A stretch of DNA of 9,255 nt. Source: Fibrobacteria bacterium GUT77. Lineage in GTDB: Bacteria > Fibrobacterota > Chitinivibrionia > Chitinivibrionales > Chitinispirillaceae. The position numbers were made by a program, and so were the translations under genes. The notes under the pieces were generated by a model that did no database searches, was not told the origin of the DNA, and saw nothing but the letters and a program-made list of their open reading frames with translations. Shown piece by piece: positions 5,386 to 9,255 of the stretch; the stretch's first letter is position 1, and the number at the start of each line of letters is the position of its first letter. The stretch lies in assembly GCA_001462255.1 (NCBI GenBank), contig LIUJ01000039.1:1-9255 (forward strand), written 5' to 3'.

Positions 5386-6933
5386 TTACGCCGCTACCGG
5401 CGCCACGACGACCCTGTTTCCCTGTATTTGCGAGACTACTACATCCGCGCCGGCATCCACGAATTGTCCCTCCGTCACCACGTCGCACAGCGCCGCGCCT
5501 ATTCGCACCTTGCCCGACGGGCGCAGTGGGGTGGAGGCGACGCCTCTATCCCCGACATTCGGCACAAAGGTCATACCCAAATCGGACTGCGCCCCCTCAA
5601 GCGTAGCGGCAAGGTAAGGCCCCTTGACGACGCGGCCCAAGCGCTCAAAAAAATACTTGAAAAAGACCAATATCAGCGTGATCGATCCTATGATGCTCAA
5701 CGATACCCGTAAAATGTTTCTCTTTAGAATGGCCGTCTGCCACGGAAATTCCGGGCTCGGAAAGACAAAATTTTGGAATGAGAGCACCATCCCGACTATA
5801 AGGAGGGCGATCCCGGCAAATCCGGCGACACCGAAACCCGGAATGACAAATATTTCGAGCGTTAGGAGCGCCGCGCCCGTAATCAACAAGAGCAACTCCG
5901 TATAGTCGGCCAACCCTACGGCGTACTGGCCGAAGAAGACGAGCGCCAAACAGCATATACCTATAATCCCCGGAACGCCGAAACCCGGCGAGCGCATTTC
6001 TATGTATATGGCCGAGAAACCGATCATCATAAGCACCGGCGCCAACATCGCGATTATGCTGACAAAGGACTCCGACCAGTTCTTACCCACAAAAACCGCC
6101 TTGGCGCCTTTGTACCCCATACGTTGCAACATCTCGTCTACGCTGCCGACCGTCATCTTGGAAAAACCGTACCGCAACGCCTCGGCATCCGTCATCGTCA
6201 AAAGCTCGCCGGCCTTTACCACCTGCTTGGACGACACGATTTTGCTCTTAATCTGCGGATCCAACGCGGCGAACCCTACCGAATCCACGTAGAGCGCGGT
6301 ATCCGGCAGTTTAATCTCCAAAACCGCGATCTCCTCGGTCACCATCGCCTCCGTGAGTATCCCTGGGTAGCCGTTTTTAGCCGCCATAGCCCGAAACTTT
6401 GCCCTTATGGGCGACTGGTGCTTCTCGCCAAGCATCTTAGGCCCCTCGCTCGTATTGATAAGCGGGGCCACGTCGCCTATAGTAGCGTTTGGGCGCATAA
6501 CCATTTCATCCGCCGATAGGGCGATGAGGGCGCCGGCGCTTATAGCCTTTGAGCGTACGAACGCGATTGTCGGCGCGGCGCAGGCGGCGATACTGTCTAC
6601 AATGTTAAACGCCGCATCGACCTGCCCGCCGTAGGTATCTATGTCGAGAACAACTACAACTCCCGACTCCTTAGAAACATCACGCAGGCAACGCCCGACG
6701 AACGCCGCCATCCCGTAGTCGACGGCGCCGGTAACCGGAATCACATAGGCCTTGGCGGCGGCGGAGATTGCCGTGTTGATTGGGTGGGGGTTGACACGGG
6801 CGGTTGATTCGGTGGAACTATCCGGCGAACCGCCGACGGACGCGACACGAACGGTATCGCCGCTATATACCGACATAGCGATTAATAGGGATAACGCCGG
6901 CGCTTTCAGATTGTAGGCGATTATTTTGTTCAT
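5386..6933 (-). CDS. nfeD: NfeD family membrane-bound serine protease (ClpP-class, long form)
   Basis: Long NfeD proteins (NfeD1b) join a ClpP-like serine protease to a membrane domain and a C-terminal OB-fold. They are usually linked to stomatin/SPFH membrane-protein quality control. The 515 residues start with a hydrophobic signal segment (about 10-24). The protease domain spans about 60-265: VVVVLDIDTYGGQVDAAFNI (92-111), then KAISAGALIALSADEMVMRP (129-148) with the probable nucleophile Ser132. Lys171 in GEKHQSPIRAKFRAMA fits the catalytic Lys of the archaeal PH1510 protease by spacing. Four to five membrane helices follow (about 291-428), with typical PGFGVPGIIG and IPGFGVAGFAG turns, then a soluble OB-like domain (about 445-515). 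I chose the ATG at 6933 over a TTG 18 bp upstream; neither has a clear ribosome-binding site. No stomatin gene lies next to it in this window. The 107-bp gap upstream holds a terminator. Confidence 0.94.
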   Translation of the reverse strand: MNKIIAYNLKAPALSLLIAMSVYSGDTVRVASVGGSPDSSTESTARVNPHPINTAISAAAKAYVIPVTGAVDYGMAAFVGRCLRDVSKESGVVVVLDIDTYGGQVDAAFNIVDSIAACAAPTIAFVRSKAISAGALIALSADEMVMRPNATIGDVAPLINTSEGPKMLGEKHQSPIRAKFRAMAAKNGYPGILTEAMVTEEIAVLEIKLPDTALYVDSVGFAALDPQIKSKIVSSKQVVKAGELLTMTDAEALRYGFSKMTVGSVDEMLQRMGYKGAKAVFVGKNWSESFVSIIAMLAPVLMMIGFSAIYIEMRSPGFGVPGIIGICCLALVFFGQYAVGLADYTELLLLITGAALLTLEIFVIPGFGVAGFAGIALLIVGMVLSFQNFVFPSPEFPWQTAILKRNILRVSLSIIGSITLILVFFKYFFERLGRVVKGPYLAATLEGAQSDLGMTFVPNVGDRGVASTPLRPSGKVRIGAALCDVVTEGQFVDAGADVVVSQIQGNRVVVAPVAA

Positions 6934-6987
6934 ACCATAAAAATATAACAAGGCGACGGCGTGTGTATAAAAAAATCCGCGGCGTAC

Positions 6988-7033
6988 AAAAAAGGGCGGC
7001 TACGCTCAAACGACCGCGCGGGGCCGCCCCTAC
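6988..7033 (-). terminator. Rho-independent terminator after the propeller-like protein gene
   Basis: On the minus strand GGGCGGC (7029-7023) pairs with GCCGCCC (7000-6994), followed at once by TTTTTT (6993-6988). The stem begins 11 nt after the TAG stop. The 22-nt loop contains CCGCGCGG, which is itself palindromic. The lead GTAGGGGCGGC is shared with the repeat at 1538-1560, so a repeat-family palindrome may have been adopted as a terminator. It should isolate the 704-residue gene from nfeD. Confidence 0.8.
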
Positions 7034-7040
7034 ATCTCAT

Positions 7041-9155
7041 CTACCTAACAAGCAAAAATCTTTGGCTGACGTTCCGGCCCTCCCCCGAATACCTGACGAT
7101 TACGCTTCCGCTCGACATTACCCGCTCCGGCAGGCGCGCACTTCTCTCGCCTACGCCGAGGCGCGCCTTGTAAAGTTGCCGCCCGCTTAGCGAGTATACG
7201 GCTATCGTGCCCGCCTTATTCGGCGTGAAAGACAGTGTGACCGAGGAGGTTCGCCCAACGCGGTCTAAGGTCATTATGCCGGCCTTAGAAGACGTCGCGA
7301 CGCGAGACGCCGACGATGGCCTTACCGACGTCGGAGGCGCGTTAGAGTAAAGCATTGCCCCATTCGCGCCGGCCGCGAGTATGATATTGTTGCCCGAATA
7401 TACGGTATACAGGTTTCTATTCGTCGCCCTACCCTGCCGAACCCACGCGTTGTTTATGTAGGCATAAACATTGCCGGAGTCCGCCACCGCTACAAAGGTC
7501 GCCGAGGCGCCGCCAATGCTCGCGGATGCGGCTGACCGCACCTGCCTTATATCTCCCGACAACACTGTCCAACTCGACGCGTCACCGGAGTGAATGACGA
7601 CCGACGCGCCGCCTGATTTAGCGCCGACCGCAATGAATTTATTGCCCGAGTACACCGCCGAAACCATCGCCGCGTCGGACGGCAAACCCGACGACGCTCC
7701 CGCTTCCACTTTCCCCCAATATTCCCCAAGCGTCGCGGTTGCGCCTATGGTTACTCTTAGCGGCGCCGCAGTTGCGCCGGTACCGCCGGCGGCGGCGAGA
7801 AACTTGCCGTCGCCAAAACACAACGAGACCATGTATTCACCCTGATCCCATCCGTTGGTGGGAGTTATATACAAGCCGGTCCATTGTTGCCCGTCGGTCG
7901 ATTTATAAATGGCGGTTTTGTAACTACCCAACGAGCCGGTCCGTCCGCCGGCTATAAATATTCCGTCCCCAAAGGCGATTGATGTGATGGAATCTCCGCC
8001 CAAAGGTTGACCGTCGGTCCACTCGTCCCCATTGGCGGAATTGACCGTGATCCCGTTTCCGGACACCGCCACAAATCTATTTCCTCCGAACGCCACGCCG
8101 TTCAGACCGGTTGTATTGTTTTTTTTCTCCCATTTTTTACCGTCGGACGACACCCACACGCCGGAATCGCCGACCGCCGCGTATTTATCGGTTCCGTTGT
8201 AAGCAATCTGCTTAAAAGACGCGGCGCTATAAGTGGCCTTTTGGCTCCAAGCGGTACCGTCGGACGACTTATATACGGAACCTTTAGCTCCCAACGCCAA
8301 AAACATGTTGTTCCCGTACTTTACCGCAGTGAAGTCGTCTTCCGGATTCAGCGTAATCGGCGTCCATGAGGTTCCGTTTGTTGACACGCAACCCCTACCC
8401 GCCTTTCCCACCGCCACAAATTTACCGTTATCGAAGATCATGTCAATCATATCCGCCGCAACGCCGGTGGCCGAGGCGTTTGTCCAACTTTGACCGTCGG
8501 TAGACGTATACGCCGTCGAGCCGTCTTTCAACAAGGCCACAAATTTATTGCCGTCGTAAGCAACCACGGACACCGGGGTCGTTGGGCCTCCGGACACGTT
8601 ACCCCATCCCGCGCCGTCTATGGAGCTTTTTATGCCCTTCTTCCCCACCGCCACAAACCGTTCGGCGCCGTAAGCGACATGAGATAGGGAATCCCCCGCG
8701 TTGCCTCCGTCGCCGCCCTCATCATCAATCAGCGCGGTATTACCCACCGCGCCCACCGCCACAAAACCCGGCCCGAAGTAACCGAGGCCGTACACAATAT
8801 GCTTCCACGTGTCAATGGAAGAGAGGTCGTCCACGGAAGACCATACAACGCCGTCGCCCGAATGCAAACTCTTGTTTTTGTTCTGCACGGCCACAAACTT
8901 TCCGCCGCCGAAAGCCACCGCGTAGATACGCCTTGAGTTCCCGTCCGCGTCGTTGATGAAGGATTGCGACCACGTCTCCCCGTCGGTCGTCGTCCTTATG
9001 AGCCCGTCGCCGCTCACCGCCACAAACTTACCGTCGCCGAAGGCAAGTCCGTTGTAGGCGGGATAAAGATTCTGCCACTGCGGGGCGCTTTGCGCAAAAA
9101 CGATCCCGACGGCGGCCAAGGCCAACCCTATTGATTTTTTGACTGCACACATCAT
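7041..9155 (-). CDS. Secreted 14-repeat beta-propeller-like protein with T9SS-like C-terminal domain
   Basis: No exact family is recognised. Numbered from the chosen ATG, the 704 residues begin with a signal peptide: AVKKS, then hydrophobic IGLALAAVGIVFA with likely cleavage before QSAPQ (about residue 21/22). Residues about 34-605 hold 14 repeats of roughly 40 residues with the core G-x-K-F-V-A-V-G-x-x-G followed by S-x-D-G-x-x-W. The latter is close to, but one residue shorter than, the BNR/Asp-box. This suggests one or two beta-propellers, perhaps binding glycans or proteins outside the cell. Repeats 3, 11, 13 and 14 are degenerate. Residues about 638-704 (VTLSFTPNKAGTIAVYSLSG to the final RFLLVR) resemble a T9SS type A sorting domain of the kind common in Fibrobacter. 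No enzyme active site is seen. The ATG was preferred over the GTG at 9161, which overlaps the ribosome-binding site. Confidence 0.85.
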   Translation of the reverse strand: MMCAVKKSIGLALAAVGIVFAQSAPQWQNLYPAYNGLAFGDGKFVAVSGDGLIRTTTDGETWSQSFINDADGNSRRIYAVAFGGGKFVAVQNKNKSLHSGDGVVWSSVDDLSSIDTWKHIVYGLGYFGPGFVAVGAVGNTALIDDEGGDGGNAGDSLSHVAYGAERFVAVGKKGIKSSIDGAGWGNVSGGPTTPVSVVAYDGNKFVALLKDGSTAYTSTDGQSWTNASATGVAADMIDMIFDNGKFVAVGKAGRGCVSTNGTSWTPITLNPEDDFTAVKYGNNMFLALGAKGSVYKSSDGTAWSQKATYSAASFKQIAYNGTDKYAAVGDSGVWVSSDGKKWEKKNNTTGLNGVAFGGNRFVAVSGNGITVNSANGDEWTDGQPLGGDSITSIAFGDGIFIAGGRTGSLGSYKTAIYKSTDGQQWTGLYITPTNGWDQGEYMVSLCFGDGKFLAAAGGTGATAAPLRVTIGATATLGEYWGKVEAGASSGLPSDAAMVSAVYSGNKFIAVGAKSGGASVVIHSGDASSWTVLSGDIRQVRSAASASIGGASATFVAVADSGNVYAYINNAWVRQGRATNRNLYTVYSGNNIILAAGANGAMLYSNAPPTSVRPSSASRVATSSKAGIMTLDRVGRTSSVTLSFTPNKAGTIAVYSLSGRQLYKARLGVGERSARLPERVMSSGSVIVRYSGEGRNVSQRFLLVR

Positions 9156-9162
9156 TGGCACA

Positions 9163-9167
9163 CCTCC
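9163..9167 (-). promoter_or_regulatory. Ribosome-binding site deciding the start of the propeller-like protein
   Basis: GGAGG on the minus strand lies exactly 7 nt upstream of the ATG at 9155. The in-frame GTG at 9161 would be only 1 nt away, so it cannot be the start. A second ATG follows at 9152 with 10-nt spacing and is possible but less likely. Confidence 0.8.
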
Positions 9168-9184
9168 GCTAATAGATTTTGTTC

Positions 9185-9210
9185 AATATAAGACGTACTA
9201 TTAAAACCAA
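9185..9210 (-). promoter_or_regulatory. Weak candidate promoter for the propeller-like protein gene
   Basis: TTGGTT (9210-9205) and TATATT (9190-9185) occur on the minus strand about 30 nt upstream of the start codon. The 14-nt spacing is shorter than the usual 16-18, so only the TATATT -10-like box carries weight. Confidence 0.2.
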
Positions 9211-9234
9211 CGTTTATTTGTATCTATACTTCCT

Positions 9235-9255
9235 GGATTGCTTCGCTTCGCTCGC
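9235..9255. repeat. Palindromic GGATTGCTTCGCTTCGCTCGC repeat, cut by the window end
   Basis: GGATTG is followed by CTTCG, CTTCG and CTCGC in tandem. Interspersed repeats of this look, usually completed as a palindrome with GCAATGAC, are widespread between genes in many bacterial genomes. Only the left part is visible, so completion is an inference. Confidence 0.5.

Noticed and set aside
7041..9155. CRISPR-like or satellite DNA repeats, because GCCACAAA and CCGTCGG motifs recur
   Set aside because: They are coding repeats in one long frame, with irregular spacing and divergent sequence.
7041..9155. Sialidase assignment for the Asp-box-like protein
   Set aside because: The motif is one residue short of the BNR box, and no arginine triad or RIP motif is visible.

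Overview
The window looks like a chromosomal segment of a Gram-negative bacterium of the Fibrobacterota or a neighbouring FCB-type lineage; this is an inference. The grounds are two large secreted repeat proteins ending in FlgD-like or type IX secretion (T9SS)-like C-terminal domains, a short sigma factor without region 1.1 whose region 2 resembles Bacteroidetes SigA, and type VI secretion (T6SS) sheath genes. All six convincing genes lie on the minus strand, so the window reads right to left.

Reading in the direction of transcription: (1) 9155-7041 encodes a 704-residue secreted protein with 14 repeats of about 40 residues (probable beta-propeller) and a T9SS-like sorting domain. It is followed by a clear rho-independent terminator (7029-6988). 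(2) 6933-5386 encodes a membrane NfeD/ClpP-class serine protease. (3) 5260-4433 encodes an RpoD/SigA-type sigma factor. (4) 4432-3985 is a 448-bp gene-free stretch holding two diverged copies of a structured direct repeat and a phased T-tract. (5) 3984-1585 encodes a 799-residue secreted protein with about five beta-helix-like repeats, an InlB-repeat-like segment and a FlgD-like C-terminus. (6) 1507-719 encodes a short TssA-like T6SS protein. (7) 658-155 encodes the T6SS sheath small subunit TssB. The window ends with 154 bp of non-coding DNA carrying two strong hairpins.

The tssA-tssB pair is the start of, or an island from, a contractile T6SS. TssB would pair with TssC to build the sheath and TssA would organise baseplate and sheath assembly. 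No tssC follows within the visible 154 bp, and TssA ends where its usual C-terminal domain should begin. The surface-protein genes, protease and sigma factor show no clear functional link to each other. The most unusual non-coding signal is the two-copy repeat upstream of the 799-residue protein, which keeps its flanks, replaces its central hairpin and shows one compensatory base-pair change. No tRNA, rRNA, CRISPR array or transposase was seen.
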